The notes: a model not told the origin generated them from the letters alone. A stretch of 64,000 nucleotides of DNA from Anadara kagoshimensis (GCA_021292105.1 CM037870.1:24568424-24632423); one strand, 5' to 3'; positions 33,496 to 45,242 are shown, counted from the first letter of the stretch. Made by a program: numbers and translations.

Positions 33496-33717
33496 TGTTT
33501 TATCAATAATGAATTATTTTTACAATTAAGACATAATTTTCTAAAGAAATAATTGTTCTGAAGTTGTATCCATTAGATAAGTTTAGTATAATGTTAATAG
33601 TTAACATACAGTGGGCTCAAGTCAAGCAGATAGTGATATATAATACTTCCTTTTAGAAATATATTACACATAATTCATTTATATTATTTTAAAATAAAAC
33701 AAAGCTCATACTTAAAG

Positions 33718-33919
33718 CACAGATCTGTCGAAAGTTTAAAATTAGTGCCGAATCAGCAAATAATCTCAGGCACTCGTTTCCAATATCTCTATAGGTGCTA
33801 TATATATCTTTCGCAGTTTTTTGTCACGAGATATAGAAAGCAAGTGACAAAAAACTGCTCGCCAGCCGAGCTTCTTCTCGTAAGCTCGATGTTAAACTTT
33901 CGACAGGTCTGTACTGTAT
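33718..33919. mobile_element. Family A MITE, full length
   Basis: Left 'cagatctgtcgaaagtttaa', right 'atgttaaactttcgacaggt' then 'ctgtactgta'. The interior includes an inverted pair around 'gcagttttttgtcac' (33814) and 'gtgacaaaaaactgc' (33843) that makes a 15-bp hairpin, and 'agccgagcttc'. Confidence 0.85.
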
Positions 33920-34096
33920 ACACATTTAGTTTGTACTGTAAATTAATTATAAGACACATAATGTTTTGTAATGCATGGTGCTAGATATACATATATCTCT
34001 CATTTTTTTCTCTCCACATTTTCTCCACATTCATTGCCGTGCTGTAGAATCTCTCTGATTGTTTATAAGTAATATCCACTCTCATTGGATAATATG

Positions 34097-34248
34097 CAGT
34101 ACAGACCGGTCGAAAGTTAAACACTATTTAACGAATTTGTACCTCAGCAGTATATTCGGCCACCACATACCTATATATCGGCCACTGGCCAGCCGAGCTT
34201 CGACTCAATTTTGTAAGCTCATTATTAAACTTTCGACAGGTCTGTACA
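34097..34248. mobile_element. Family A MITE, short copy
   Basis: Left 'gtacagaccggtcgaaagtt', right 'taaactttcgacaggtctgt'. About 150 bp, shorter than its relatives; it retains 'agccgagcttcgactc'. Confidence 0.8.
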
Positions 34249-34439
34249 ACTCTCTGAATTAACGAATCTGTAACGGCTTGTTGTTGTTCTCTTGAATTTT
34301 CACGAGTTAATATTTTGAAACGCCTTTGACGTTTCCAGTATTTAAAACCAATTGCAAGAGCATACGGTTTAGCTTTTGACTAAAATGTTAAGTAAAATCT
34401 CAGTTTTATTGTCATTGTTTATAACCAGATTTTGACATT

Positions 34440-34552
34440 ATAAAGGGGTTTATTACCAAATCGAGGGATGCTTTTATTTACGCAGATAAATTTTGGGGAA
34501 ACTGTGGTTATATAAGCCTTTCGAGGGACGTTACAACGAGGTTTTACTGTAC
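34440..34552. mobile_element. Family G MITE, right-end fragment
   Basis: Ends 'aacgaggttttactgtac', similar to the right end of 39838-40027 ('atcgaggtttaactgta'), a terminus type common for mariner/Tigger-like MITEs. The left end was not located. Confidence 0.45.
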
Positions 34553-34599
34553 ATAATCTGCAATGTCCCTGTATTTGTTAAAGTGAAATCTGTATATCA

Positions 34600-34870
34600 A
34601 GACCAACCATGGGGATAAAATGTGGTATTTATATGTAAGGGGTGTTTATAAAAGATGTTCTTTTTGGTTGTAATTTGGAGTAAATGGACTTTAAACTGTG
34701 GTTCAAATTGAAAGGGGGTCTTTATATAGAGGGTATTTTTGTGGTTTAAATATGAAGTAAAGGGACCTTAAAAAACCCTAAATCTAACTGAGCATGTGGG
34801 GATTTATGTAGAGGTTCTTATTGGTTGAAATATGCATCCGTGGTCTTAAAAGACGGGTGGGTTTCCATTA
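34600..34870. repeat. Minisatellite C, three units of ~85 bp
   Basis: Units carry 'ttttggttg-aat', then 'gtaaa(t/g)gga(c/t)(t/c)ttaaa', at about 34661, 34733 and 34830. Related units lie at 36.7-36.9 kb. Confidence 0.6.
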
Positions 34871-35018
34871 TATTGCATTTTTAACACAAATTTCTTTAAA
34901 TATATTCTTTTTTTTAAAAAAACTAGATCTGTATTTATTATCATTACTTATGTGAAAGGATGAGATTCAAAACCGGAATTGAAACATTTATGTTAAAGTC
35001 ACAGTAAAGAGATGAACA

Positions 35019-35188
35019 TACAGTCCAATCTCTATATCAGGGTCACCTGCTTATAAAGGCCAGTAGAACTATATACCAAATGTTCTTTATTTATATTATT
35101 TGAACCTGTATATAAAGGTCACCTGCCCATAAAGGCCGCTTTTACTGATTCCCTTGAATGACCTTTATATAGACATGGTTGACTGTAC
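35019..35188. mobile_element. Family B MITE, full length (170 bp)
   Basis: Left 'tacagtccaatctctatatc', right 'tatagacatggttgactgta'. The interior has 'cacctgcttataaaggccag' and, inverted, 'gtcacctgcccataaaggcc'. TA at both ends suggests a Tc1/mariner-type insertion. Confidence 0.8.
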
Positions 35189-36109
35189 TATTATCTCGAA
35201 TTTGAAAAGTAGACAATCCAAAGTTCTTCCTATGTGGCACAATGTCAAACCCAACAAACCATAAACTACAACTTTATCTCTTCTTCAATTATAGAATAAT
35301 AAGATTATTTTCTGAAACCAAATCATCATCAATTCATTGTGTATGCATTGCTTTGTGCTGTTTTTGAAATTTTGTCACATGATATTATTGATAAAAACAC
35401 GCCAAATTTCATTGTGATGAAGATAAAAAATGGGCCCAACTACGTTTAAAAACAATAGGTGCTTTGTTTATGTTCTTGATATTTTTTAAAAAAGTTGAAA
35501 TTTTCAAAGTTTCAATGACATTGTTCAATGTTAACTGCCAAAATGAAATCACCATTGCTTGCTTATAATTTGATGGGATATTTAAAACCACCTCGATATG
35601 CGCCATTTCCCATTGCCTTTCTTATGAAGGTGCTATCATATTGATAATTTGTTTTTATTTATTTTGTTTTAGAGTATTTCTTATATTTTCAAGCATTCTG
35701 CATGGACACCTCAATGAGTTGTAAATTATTCGTGTGCAATGCTAAAAGCCGTTTACGTTTAACTATGCACGAGTTGAGATAAATTTAACATTGTGTTTTT
35801 GATTGTAAAATAAATGTTGTATATGTATTTTAGTATAAAATCGAAACATATCAAATATTATGATATTTTTTTTCAATTAAAAATATTAAAACCTTTTTTC
35901 AGTCTTTTTGTTTCTAAACAGGTTATTTTAGTTTTGTGCCACTGGATTCAGTAATTTATACAAATGTTATGATGCGAAAGGTTGTAAAAGGAACCTTGAT
36001 CATGATTGAAATATCTCTCTCAGTAGAAATCACGAGAACTGTTAGAATTTAGAAGAAGGCATTTTACAAAATCACATGGTGGTTCTCTCAGGATACTCCC
36101 GCTTCCAAT
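35189..36109. other. Non-coding, nothing recognised
   Basis: AT-rich; no exon, RNA gene or repeat member seen. Confidence 0.4.
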
Positions 36110-36180
36110 AATATTCTTGAACTCATCGCTTCAATATAAGTGAAAGAATTTCAACAAAACACCATTAATTAACTTCACTT
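36110..36180 (+). mobile_element. SINE 3'-tail fragment
   Basis: 'cgcttcaatataagtgaaag' ... 'aaaacaccattaattaactt' matches the shared tail with a deletion before 'aaaacacc'. Confidence 0.6.
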
Positions 36181-36355
36181 AGTGTTGGACAAGAGTTCAT
36201 TCTATCTGGAAACAGTGTATTCATATGTAGAGGAAAGTGTCCATGTAAAGGGAACATAGTTTTAAATTTCTGGTCATGGCTACAGCATAGCCTACACCCC
36301 TTTGCTTTAAACTTGGAAAGGGATTGGTTTCTGCAAAGGCATGTGGTTTGTATCA

Positions 36356-36660
36356 ATCAAAAATAAACATACCAATCCATGTCAGAACCACAATCCAGAA
36401 GCAAAGTAAAACATTGAAACAGACAAGTTAAACACGTGAACTCTCACCAAGGAATATAGGCCGGGTGCTGCGGAAGGGTAAGCACCTCCTGTTTAGCTAG
36501 CCACACCCGCCACGCGTGCAATCAAATTGAGTGAAAGGAACATGGAACAATTTGACGTCAGATCATGATATCCAGGGCAATCCTGGACACAGAGCCATCT
36601 TTAACTTATCAACAATACTGTGATGACGGACATAAACTTTTTACAAACAAACTCGAGGAA
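36356..36660 (+). repeat. Dispersed repeat D
   Basis: Shares 'ataccaatccatgtcagaac' and 'cacaatccagaagcaaagta', then 'gttaaacacgtgaac', 'gccgggtgct', 'atcctggacacagag' and 'caacaatactgtgatgacgg', with two tandem copies at 51.30-51.77 kb. About 300 bp; no TIR or Pol III boxes identified. Confidence 0.7.
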
Positions 36661-36714
36661 AACAACACAAGACAGACATGTTGAAGCTGTTGTAAAACCT
36701 GTATTATAATGACC

Positions 36715-36930
36715 ATCAATGGTACCTAAAATATGGACTCTATATGTAGTGGTCCTTTTTAGTTGAAATAAAGAAAAGGAACCCAGAGGCAGTGGTCATA
36801 ATGGATACATGATCTTTTATAAAAGTTATTTTTGGTTGAAATAAAAAGCAAAAGGACCTTAAAATGGTCATAATGGACAAATGATCTTTAAATGTATAGA
36901 GTAGTCTCTATAGTATATTTTACAGCGTAT
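36715..36930. repeat. Minisatellite C, two units of ~88 bp
   Basis: 'ttgaaataaa' with 'aaaaggacctt' and 'gtggtcataatgga(t/c)a' recur at about 36760 and 36834. Same core as 34600-34870. Confidence 0.6.
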
Positions 36931-36965
36931 ATTTTAGTGTATATAAAGTAGAATCGTATATCCCA

Positions 36966-37210
36966 GGCCACAGTTGGTTTTACAAACATTTCTTAACTAA
37001 GATTTTTTCCTTAACTTGAATTTGGTAAATAAAGGCATCATTTTAGGCAACTACAAATACAAAACGACAAAATTAAAACACAGCTGTAATAACTGACAAT
37101 GAAACCTGAATTCCCCGAATATCTGAAAAATTGACAAAATTATTACAATATCAAATTACCAGATTTAAGTTCAGGAAAATTTTAGTTAAGGAATGATTTG
37201 AAAACTGGCC
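36966..37210. mobile_element. Family E MITE, copy 2
   Basis: Left 'ttacaaacatttcttaacta' 'agatttt', right 'aaaattttagttaaggaatg' 'atttgaaaac'. 245 bp. Confidence 0.72.
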
Positions 37211-38847
37211 AGTTTAGTTACTGGCAAATAGAACAAAATTAATGCACTTTGCGACATTAAGAAGGTTCCGAAATATTTTTCATGGAATACAACAGTAATG
37301 AAAACAGCTAACCGAAATCTTCAAGTTTTGTTAGAGATGTTAATCAAGAGCGTTTCAGAATAGACTCCTAGCCAAGCTAAAAAGCAGGATTTACGTTAAA
37401 TCTTTTAAGAACACATTCATATTATAAACCACAGATAGGACTGAAAAGGAAAAAATAAATCTTTTGTGTTATGTAATTTGAACGTGTATTTAAACACGTT
37501 AAAAGGCATATAGATATGTGTGTGTGATAAAATAACATGTCAAATTACAACAAGTAATTGATGACACAGAGGATATAAGATGTCATTCAGAAATTTACAT
37601 GTATGTAAATGGGATTAGCCAATGGGGTAAAGGGATTGTTTACCCAACCCAGGCACTAGCCAGTCAGATTACGGATGTATCGTTTGTTTAATGAGCCATC
37701 TGAAATAAATAACACCACATAGTGAAATTAACATTTCCGGAGATGTTTGTTTTACCCTGATTATTATCAGAAAAAATGGGCGGAGCGGAGATCTGCCAGA
37801 CTATGGACTCTATCCGGGGTCTTAGTTTTAGACTTTCCCAAATGTCCCTCATCCTTTCATTACTGCCTCAGACGTCACGTAACAGGACACCTGTTAAGAA
37901 CCCTGTGTCCTCGTAAATAAGTATATAGTAAGTTCGGATGATGTAACTTAAAATAACAACCATGTAAATGACATCCTTGTTACAAAAAACAACGTCGTGC
38001 GCGTATAACTAGGCAGGGATAGGTCTAACAATCAAAATGACACTTTATTCAAATAATTATTTCGTCAGAATTTATAAAATTCTGGAATATACTTAAATAA
38101 AAGCAAAAATGCATTTAATTTTATTTTTCTAGAATATCAAATAAATAATTATTATTCTGCTTATCTACAATATCAATTTGATTTTATTTTTTTGCTGATA
38201 TTTTAAGTTTTAAGTCGTTTTCCAATTTTCCAACTTTGCTCTACTGGCATGTATAAGCTGGTCTGTTTATACATTGATATCCTATTTATTATATAAGGAT
38301 GCAATTAAGTAAAATGTCAGCTGATGATAAATTCCTTCTTAATACAAAACAGGGAAATGATATAATATGACAGTTATGTGTTTAGTATATAATTTCTTTT
38401 CTATCATTTACTTGCATTTTACTGTGTTCTTGGCTACGTTGACCGAGGGCATATTTTCAAAATTTCTACATATATTTAAAAAATCAGTAGAGAAAATTAA
38501 AAAGGTTTTTAATGTTATGAAATTTCTAAAAAAATAAATGTATAGGACAAGTCAAAAGTGAAACAAATATGCATTGGTTGACATGGCCAGAGGAATCGAA
38601 AAAAAATACAGTTCATTCAAAAACAGACGAAGTAAACACGACACAAGGCATATAATATATTATAAAAAATTACGATATGGCAGTTTTAAAAATGAAAAGT
38701 CAAAACATTTTCTTGGTTACATAGACTTGTCCAGAGCAATCAAATATACACAAGACACACTAAAACGAACGAAATAAGAGCCATTTTACAACACGAGGTA
38801 AACTCAGGTGATGAAATTATTCATACTATTCAGTGGTTTACATTGAA
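37211..38847. other. Non-coding; GC-richer, promoter-like patch at about 37765-37915
   Basis: Around 37776 'atgggcggagcggag' has a GC-box core, and 37871-37881 'agacgtcacgt' has a CRE-like core. The patch is richer in C/G than its surroundings. No exon or initiation site is recognised next to it, so a promoter is only a possibility. The rest holds nothing recognised. Confidence 0.25.
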
Positions 38848-38920
38848 GTGGAGTAATAGTGTTTTGTACTTTAGTCAAGAGCTTGTCACTTATATCGTGT
38901 TTGTTAATTCATGGTTAGAA
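38848..38920 (-). mobile_element. SINE 3'-tail fragment, minus strand
   Basis: 'aatagtgttttgtactttag' 'tcaagagcttgtcacttata' 'tcg' is the tail in reverse. Confidence 0.5.
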
Positions 38921-39837
38921 GAAGAAGCTTTATATTTTTGAAGGAAAATAAAAAAATTAGGACATAGATAAAGTTGGGCGTAAGACTTAACCTTGGAGGA
39001 CGCTGATGCTGATTGAAACAACAAGTTGCATGTTTGGTTTAAATAAAAAATAAAGAAAACGTTAGATTAGATTGAAAAGTGCTTGCTTTTCGAAAATGCA
39101 CTTCCTGATAACTCTGGGCGAAAAAATTCTGAATGGTTTCTATGAGTGCCCTTTTATATCCGTGCTGAATGCAACAATGCCTATTGACATGCAACGACAG
39201 TGACGTCCGATGAGATACAGGTGGCCATGACAAGACAATAAAGACCGATGAGTTACAGATAAAGCCTTATCTTGTTTCGCACCAAATTAGAAAGTTATAT
39301 GTAAAACTCATTATCTACATAAATATGAGATTCCTCAGGTGAAATATGACAAATATCATTTTGCCTTGAAGCACATGGGTTCGTGACCTTTCAAGCCCCA
39401 GGCGTCGATCAGTTGTCGGGAAATTAGCCCATCCATCATTCATGGTTGAGAAGTTCCGGAGAGACAAGAATACTGTGTATTAACCTATGTATGTAAAAAA
39501 TTTGTCTATGTTATAAATAGTAAAAACGGAAATTAAAAAAAAAACCTTTACAAGGCCTAAAATGTATATAACAGGTTTTATTTCTTTTCTTTTTAAAGCT
39601 ATTTTTTGCCCGTAACTTAACTGACCCGAGAGGTCTGGCCATTAAATTGTTTGAATATTTCTTTGTTTTTCATCACAACCAAATGAATAAGATGCCAGTA
39701 TATTAAGACTAAAACAGTGAAAAGAATTGTTTCACAGCACAACAAGGCTTTTTCTGACTATTTGTAAAATTCAGAGGCATGTAACAGATACCCTATTAAT
39801 TGATGTCCAGTATAAAAAACGTTCTTAAATATTGAAA
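38921..39837. other. Non-coding, nothing recognised
   Basis: No exon; a weak SINE-like 'cctttcaagcccc' near 39390 was not pursued. Confidence 0.35.
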
Positions 39838-40027
39838 TACAGTAATGCATCGTTATAATACTCCTTGATAACTTTGTCGCCTCACTTATTACAATATTGT
39901 TTTAAGTCCCAAAATCGACTTCTTTTATGTTGTTCTTTATAAATCTCCCAGCAGTTCACTGCCAAAAGAGTTTATAATGCTAAATTTGACTGAGCTAATG
40001 ATGACAATGAATCGAGGTTTAACTGTA
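39838..40027. mobile_element. Family G MITE, 190 bp
   Basis: Left 'tacagtaatgcatcgttata', right 'atgaatcgaggtttaactgt' 'a': inverted ends with TA borders, as in mariner/Tigger-derived MITEs. No coding. Confidence 0.6.
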
Positions 40028-40590
40028 CATTATTTAAGTAGGTAACTTTGACGTTTGTACACCAAACAGTAAATTTAATTTATTTTTCCAAAAATATTAA
40101 AGATATGCTCATTTTTTAGAAATATTTGACAGCAAACTGTCTTGGGCTTTTCATGCATTCAGACAAAAATTCAAAAACAGTACGTGACCAGACTTAAAAA
40201 CGACAATGGTGGCCATGATGGCACAGGGGCACATGTCTACATAGTGTAGATACACATAATGGCCTTAATAAGTTGACAGATTTATTCATTTTCTCGCCAG
40301 ATCTTTCTTTTAGTAACTGTCCCATGCTTGGCTGCAAATGTTAATGGTTGTTGTATCTGTCTGTCAATGTCAACACCTACTCAGAATGGCCACTAAAGGT
40401 CGTCGTACCTTTGATTAAGTCTTTAGTGAAGAAATTAGTAAATTGTCATCACATCAAATTGTGATCCCGGTTTGCTTTGAATTGTTTCTGGATTGATGTC
40501 TGAAAGCCAGATACATATCCTTGTAAAACAATAAAGTGTAAAATGATGTAGCCAAATGTACAGGACGTGGCGATATAACAAATAGGTAAA
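40028..40590. other. Non-coding, nothing recognised
   Basis: No exon or repeat identified. Confidence 0.4.
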
Positions 40591-40838
40591 CCAGACCTCA
40601 ATTTCACAATCTTTTCTTGACTTATAACTTGAAAAATTCAATTGAAACCTTATTAATTTTGTAAATTGTTAAGATATTCAACGATTTACGGTGAAATTTT
40701 GAAAATCACTTCAAGCGTATAACTTCTGTATGTAGTCTTGTTAAAAATATTTGTTCGTAGTTCTAAAAGAGAATGCCTAAAATTGCTAAATTGCTTAGGA
40801 AACCCTTAGTTAAGGAATGATTGTAAAGTCGGAGCTTG
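40591..40838. mobile_element. Family E MITE, copy 3
   Basis: Left 'aatttcacaatcttttcttg', right 'cccttagttaaggaatgatt' 'gtaaag'. 248 bp, more diverged internally. Confidence 0.7.
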
Positions 40839-40882
40839 GAACTAGTCAAAATAGATGTACAGGATCAGAAGAGTGAAATGGA

Positions 40883-41092
40883 TTCATTGTTACGCCCAAC
40901 TCAAAATTATTTCCCTTTATCATTTCTGGAATGACGAAGGAAACCGGAAAACTGGAGAAAACCACCGAGCTTTGGCAACCGAACTGCCAAACTTTCTCAA
41001 AGTAGGATCTGTTTGAGTGGCATCGAGAGACACTTTTGGTCCTAAACTGCGCGCTGTAGACCACTCGGCCACCAGAGGAGAACTACCAAATT
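40883..41092 (-). mobile_element. SINE, minus strand, near full length
   Basis: Minus strand: head 'ctggtggccgagtggtctac' (A box TGGCCGAGTGG), body 'ccggtttccttcgtcattcc', and a tail reaching 'gttgggcgtaac'. The B box is weak ('gatgccactcaa'). Confidence 0.75.
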
Positions 41093-42034
41093 CACACATT
41101 AATACAGCATTTTGTTATGTTTTAGTCCGTTATGTTTCTGTTATTTAGTTGTCAAATTCATTTTCTCCTTCCACTCGTTTTGTTGTGGAAAGCAGATTCT
41201 TCGTTGCTTCAGCAAGTCCATACAACGCTATTCAATTACGAGTGTGTATATTGCATATTTCGTGTATAGGAATTTGCCCCACAAAAAGACCAAAGATCAA
41301 AAACACACAAAACGCCTTTTACACGATTTATGGGCTTTAACATACTACATGTATCTTGTAAATAAAATTAAATATAATCACAATAAGCAAAGTATATATT
41401 CAAATATTTGACTAACCGTGAGAGTATATTTTAATCAGATTTACATGTATACAAAGTTATTGAACAATATACTAAACTCAATTTCAGCGTTTGCTCAAAT
41501 ATTTAAGTTTTTATTTGAAATTCTTTTAGTGTGTTCCATGCACTTGATTTTTAAATAAGTCGAAACAATTTTAGAATTGAACTTCATTTTACCTTTGAAA
41601 TAAATATACACAATTATACTAGAATTCAAATAACTGGTACAAAACGGAGACATTGTTCAGCGACCAAAAAATCTAACAGGTGGTTAGTTGAATAAAATGT
41701 GTTAGTAACTTACAACAAAAAAGTTACTTTTGAAATGAATTGGTATACTTTTAAAGTAATAAAATTAGTTGGTATAGTTTTAGAAATGAAATACGTCGCT
41801 ACTTTTTGCTTTAACTTAAGATTGGTACTGTGAACTTTTCAACATGGATTGATACTTTCAAAAACTGAATGCATTAGTCGAAGCAACGAAAAACCTGCTA
41901 CAAACAAACGAACGAACATAAAGAAAGAAATATCTTGCAACAACTGGTAAACGGAAACAAGAAGCAAGTTGAATCAAGAACTGCATAAAACATGATATCT
42001 TTGGTAAAACATTTATCCTAAAAAGGACTGCACT
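41093..42034. other. Non-coding, nothing recognised
   Basis: Open frames at 41112-41411 (99 residues) match no family and lack start context or splice support. Confidence 0.4.
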
Positions 42035-42076
42035 GTAGCAAAGTCCTGACTTCATTAGGAGTTAACGTTGTTACAC
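42035..42076. mobile_element. Family F miniature copy, 42 bp
   Basis: 'tgtagcaaagtcc' at the left and 'cttcattaggag...gttgttaca' at the right, the F termini with almost no interior. Confidence 0.5.
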
Positions 42077-42550
42077 TGCCACTTCCTCAAAACAAATGCA
42101 ATGTCTTAAGACCTTAGTGAAAACCATGGTCTTCATTGAATTTGAAAATGTTCAGTTTTGAGATACTATACAACAACAGTACTCATAAATCCATACAATT
42201 TAAATACTAGTAGTCTTTGGTTACACAAATTGAAAGTGAAACTCAAGTCCTATTTATAGTGTTTCCCAGAAAATCCTCAATTGATATAATTATAATGTAT
42301 TTGCCACATAAATGGAAATAAACCACAATAATATATATGGTTTTTTTTGTTAGTGTTATGCCGTCATTTTTGTCCCTTTAAACAATAGCAATATTCTAAA
42401 TGTATTGACGTTTATTGTTCATAACTGATGTATGACTGGTACTAAACAATATTTTTTGTTTTATAGAGATCGGTGGGAATCCAGTACATTGGTTGTCACT
42501 TTGTACAAAAACGATGTGTTTTGTATAAGTTATGGGGCTCGTTTTTTATA
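42077..42550. other. Non-coding, nothing recognised
   Basis: No feature supported. Confidence 0.4.
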
Positions 42551-42770
42551 TACAGTACAGACCTGTCGAAAATTAAACACTAGACTAACGTATTTTTTGC
42601 CGAATCGGTAGCTTATCTCGGCCCATCATTAGCCAAATCTCGGCAGCTTTTCGACAGTTGCGATATATCCCTTAACAATCACTAGCCATTCATATCTCGG
42701 CCACTTGGCAGCCGAGCTTCGAACCTTATTTGTTAGCTCGGTGTTATACTTTCGACAGGTCTGTACCGTA
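42551..42770. mobile_element. Family A MITE, best preserved copy (220 bp)
   Basis: Left 'tacagtacagacctgtcgaa', right 'ttcgacaggtctgtaccgta', with TA borders. The interior has 'gaatcggtagcttatctcgg', 'tcggcagcttttcgac' and 'ggcagccgagcttcgaacc'. No reading frame. A Tc1/mariner-like origin is inferred from the TA ends. Confidence 0.88.
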
Positions 42771-43149
42771 GAGATATATGTCATATTTTGAAGGATGTTC
42801 TATTTTTAATACGTCGGTTTTTAGTTTATAAAAAATTAATCTAAAACTTTGGTTACTCGTTGTTGAACATTTATATTTTTTCTAAATCATTTATGTTTTG
42901 TGACATAATTAATTCAATAGTATTTATGGTATGTCATTTGGTTTATCTTCTAACACGTCAACTCAACTGTCTGTCAATTTGCAGCGGACTCGTTCAACTT
43001 TTCAAGGACTTATTGCAAATGTTTCAATTGAAAGAACTTTTTGATGGACACTTTCAATTGCATTGGATGCGATGCCCAGGTCTAGACATTGCAGTTTTGG
43101 GTATGGTATACAATTGTATTTTGAAATAGCAAGGGCATTACAGAACTGT
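42771..43149. other. Non-coding, nothing recognised
   Basis: An open frame of 89 residues (42860-43129) has no recognised similarity. Confidence 0.4.
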
Positions 43150-43195
43150 CATGTGCTACTTTTGGTATTTCATGAAAATTCAAAAGTAGCACATG
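43150..43195. repeat. Hairpin, 15-bp perfect stem
   Basis: 'catgtgctacttttg' (43150-43164) pairs with 43181-43195, and the pairing extends outward through 'ctgt/gcag' with one G-T. The loop 'gtatttcatgaaaatt' is itself nearly palindromic. Confidence 0.88.
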
Positions 43196-43917
43196 GCAGA
43201 ACACGCCACACCACAGAGAAATGCAGGAGATACAAAAAGCCCAAAGAATGACCACAAAATAACCCTTATACACAACATGCAACGCTGACAGTATATTCGT
43301 ATGTTTTTTTTTAATTTATATTCATACCTTAACCCTTCCATATAAGGAAAACACTTCTTCTAAAATGCAACAACTTTTTCGGTCTAAAATTCCATCTTTT
43401 TTGTTTTACAATGTGAAAGCTTGAGTCTATTGTGAAAGCATACATATTGCAAAAAATAGAACCCGTGAAGACATAGCGATGACATTATTATAGGACCATG
43501 TTTTTCGACAGAAAAAGCGAGGGATAAATTAAAAACACTATTTTTTCTTTCGGTATCGTATAGGTTATAGGTTATTCAAAAGTACTATAGATATCAGAAA
43601 AGCACAGAAGCAAGGAATATCATTTTTATTTGACAATAAAAACGGTCATACTCCACGGACTTATCACGGTCCAGTCACGAGTATCCCCATGTGGATTTAT
43701 TAGAGCTGAACAGTGTCATATTTGAGTCACATACCGATGTTCATATTGCTAGTCTAATGATGCTGAACAAATTATAAGCACTTATAAAGATAGCTGAAGA
43801 CAAAGATAAGATATACACGTATCTAGAACAAACACTGATGGTATTGATACATACAAGATCGCATCATTTCGGCCTCATTTACAAGGAGGAAGTTTATGTC
43901 TAACTTAATTTGTCATT

Positions 43918-44055
43918 TTTCAAAGTTTTTCATACTTCGCTTTTGGGATTGTGGTTTGGACATGGACCGGTATGTTTGTGTTTGATGAACTTAATTTGCC
44001 TAAGTTTAAGTTTTGCTTTTGGATCTGTGGTTTGAACATGTTTGGACAAACTTTG
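43918..44055 (-). repeat. Dispersed repeat D fragments, minus strand
   Basis: 'gggattgtggtttggacatg' 'gaccggtatg' (43946) and a weaker second copy 'ggatctgtggtttgaacatg' (44020) are the reverse of repeat D's 5' part. The open frame at 43951-44142 is not a gene. Confidence 0.55.
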
Positions 44056-44267
44056 TTTCATTACGAGAAATCTGAAGAACGTATTGCAAAATTCGGTTGT
44101 TTTCGTAGGTCTTTGTTTTCGCGAAGCTTTTTACTTTTCTGATTGAGCATGTGCATGTCTTGAGTTAAAAGTATCAATGATTTCGACATGTTAACAGGGA
44201 ATAACCAATGTAACTGCATTTAACATTCCATTTTTAGAAATATGATCATTGAATAGCAGTGATGATG

Positions 44268-44321
44268 TCATATACCATTTTTTAAAATTAATCATAAAAT
44301 ACATTCAAAAATGGTATATGA
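44268..44321. repeat. Hairpin, 15-bp perfect stem
   Basis: 'tcatataccattttt' (44268-44282) pairs with 44307-44321. The loop 'aatcataaaatacattc' is identical to that at 33.2 kb. Confidence 0.88.
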
Positions 44322-44374
44322 TAATGATAATAATAAGCTAAACGGAACATATGTATCAATTGACAGTTTTGCAG

Positions 44375-44425
44375 TGTGCTGATTTTAAATTTTTAAAATA
44401 AAATAATGCATTCAAAATCAGCACA
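44375..44425. repeat. Hairpin, 12-bp perfect stem
   Basis: 'tgtgctgatttt' (44375-44386) pairs with 44414-44425. The loop ends in AAATAATGCATTC, as at 10.2 kb. Confidence 0.87.
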
Positions 44426-44998
44426 TGACTTTATCAAAACTTTCACGCGTAAAATGTTCGACAAAAACGGATAGGTTATTGTTGTGTGAAATTTGAATAA
44501 TACTGTTTCAGGTCACGCGAATAGTAGTAATATTGTTTCAGATCACGCAAGCTTAACCTTTCATTAATTGTAATTATATTACCTAATAAAAAAATAGAGA
44601 CATTTATAAGGACAGGTGTACAGGTAAGTACCACCCACCATGTGTCCCATATTGTTCTTCCGTTACTAGACCGACACGAACAAGAATATATATGCAATCC
44701 ACCCATAATAAATGCCCACGTAAACGCACCCATAATGCATTTCTGCATATATGCACATGGTATTTCCCATCTTTGCAGCCTAATATGGTTACCAGGTGAG
44801 AGGTCAAAAAGTTTATATTTTATGCCCGACTTTAAAAATAACATTACGAAAAAAGATGACCTTGCCTTAGAGTCATCAGAAGTTTTTTGGGGCATACTCG
44901 GACATTGACTTCGAATGATGTGTCGCTTTTCTTAATAAACAGACTTTTTGTTTCTTTTTATATCCCCTACCTGATAATGTTATAAAACAATCTTTTTA
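44426..44998. other. Non-coding, nothing recognised
   Basis: Open frames on both strands (up to 139 residues on minus, 44476-44895) overlap each other and match nothing. Confidence 0.4.
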
Positions 44999-45242
44999 TA
45001 CAGTACAGGGCCGTCGAAAGTTTAACAAAGAGCTAACGCATTAGTGCAGCACATTTCGACCCCATCGTTAGCTATATCTACTCATTCAGTCACCATACAT
45101 ATCGCTACAGCTTTGTCGCAGATATTATCTTTCTCTTGGGAGCTTTCTAGCTAGTTGTTAGTCATATCTCTGTCACTTGGAAGTCGAGCTTTGACTCCGT
45201 TTCGTTTGCTCGTTGTTAGATTTTCGACAGGTCTGTACTGTA
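44999..45242. mobile_element. Family A MITE, full length (244 bp)
   Basis: Left 'tacagtacagggccgtcgaa', right 'ttttcgacaggtctgtactg' 'ta'. The interior includes 'gagctttctagctagttg'. Confidence 0.85.

Noticed and set aside
44476-44908. Overlapping open frames of 139, 67 and 88 residues
   Set aside because: They overlap on opposite strands with no recognised family, codon pattern or splice support.
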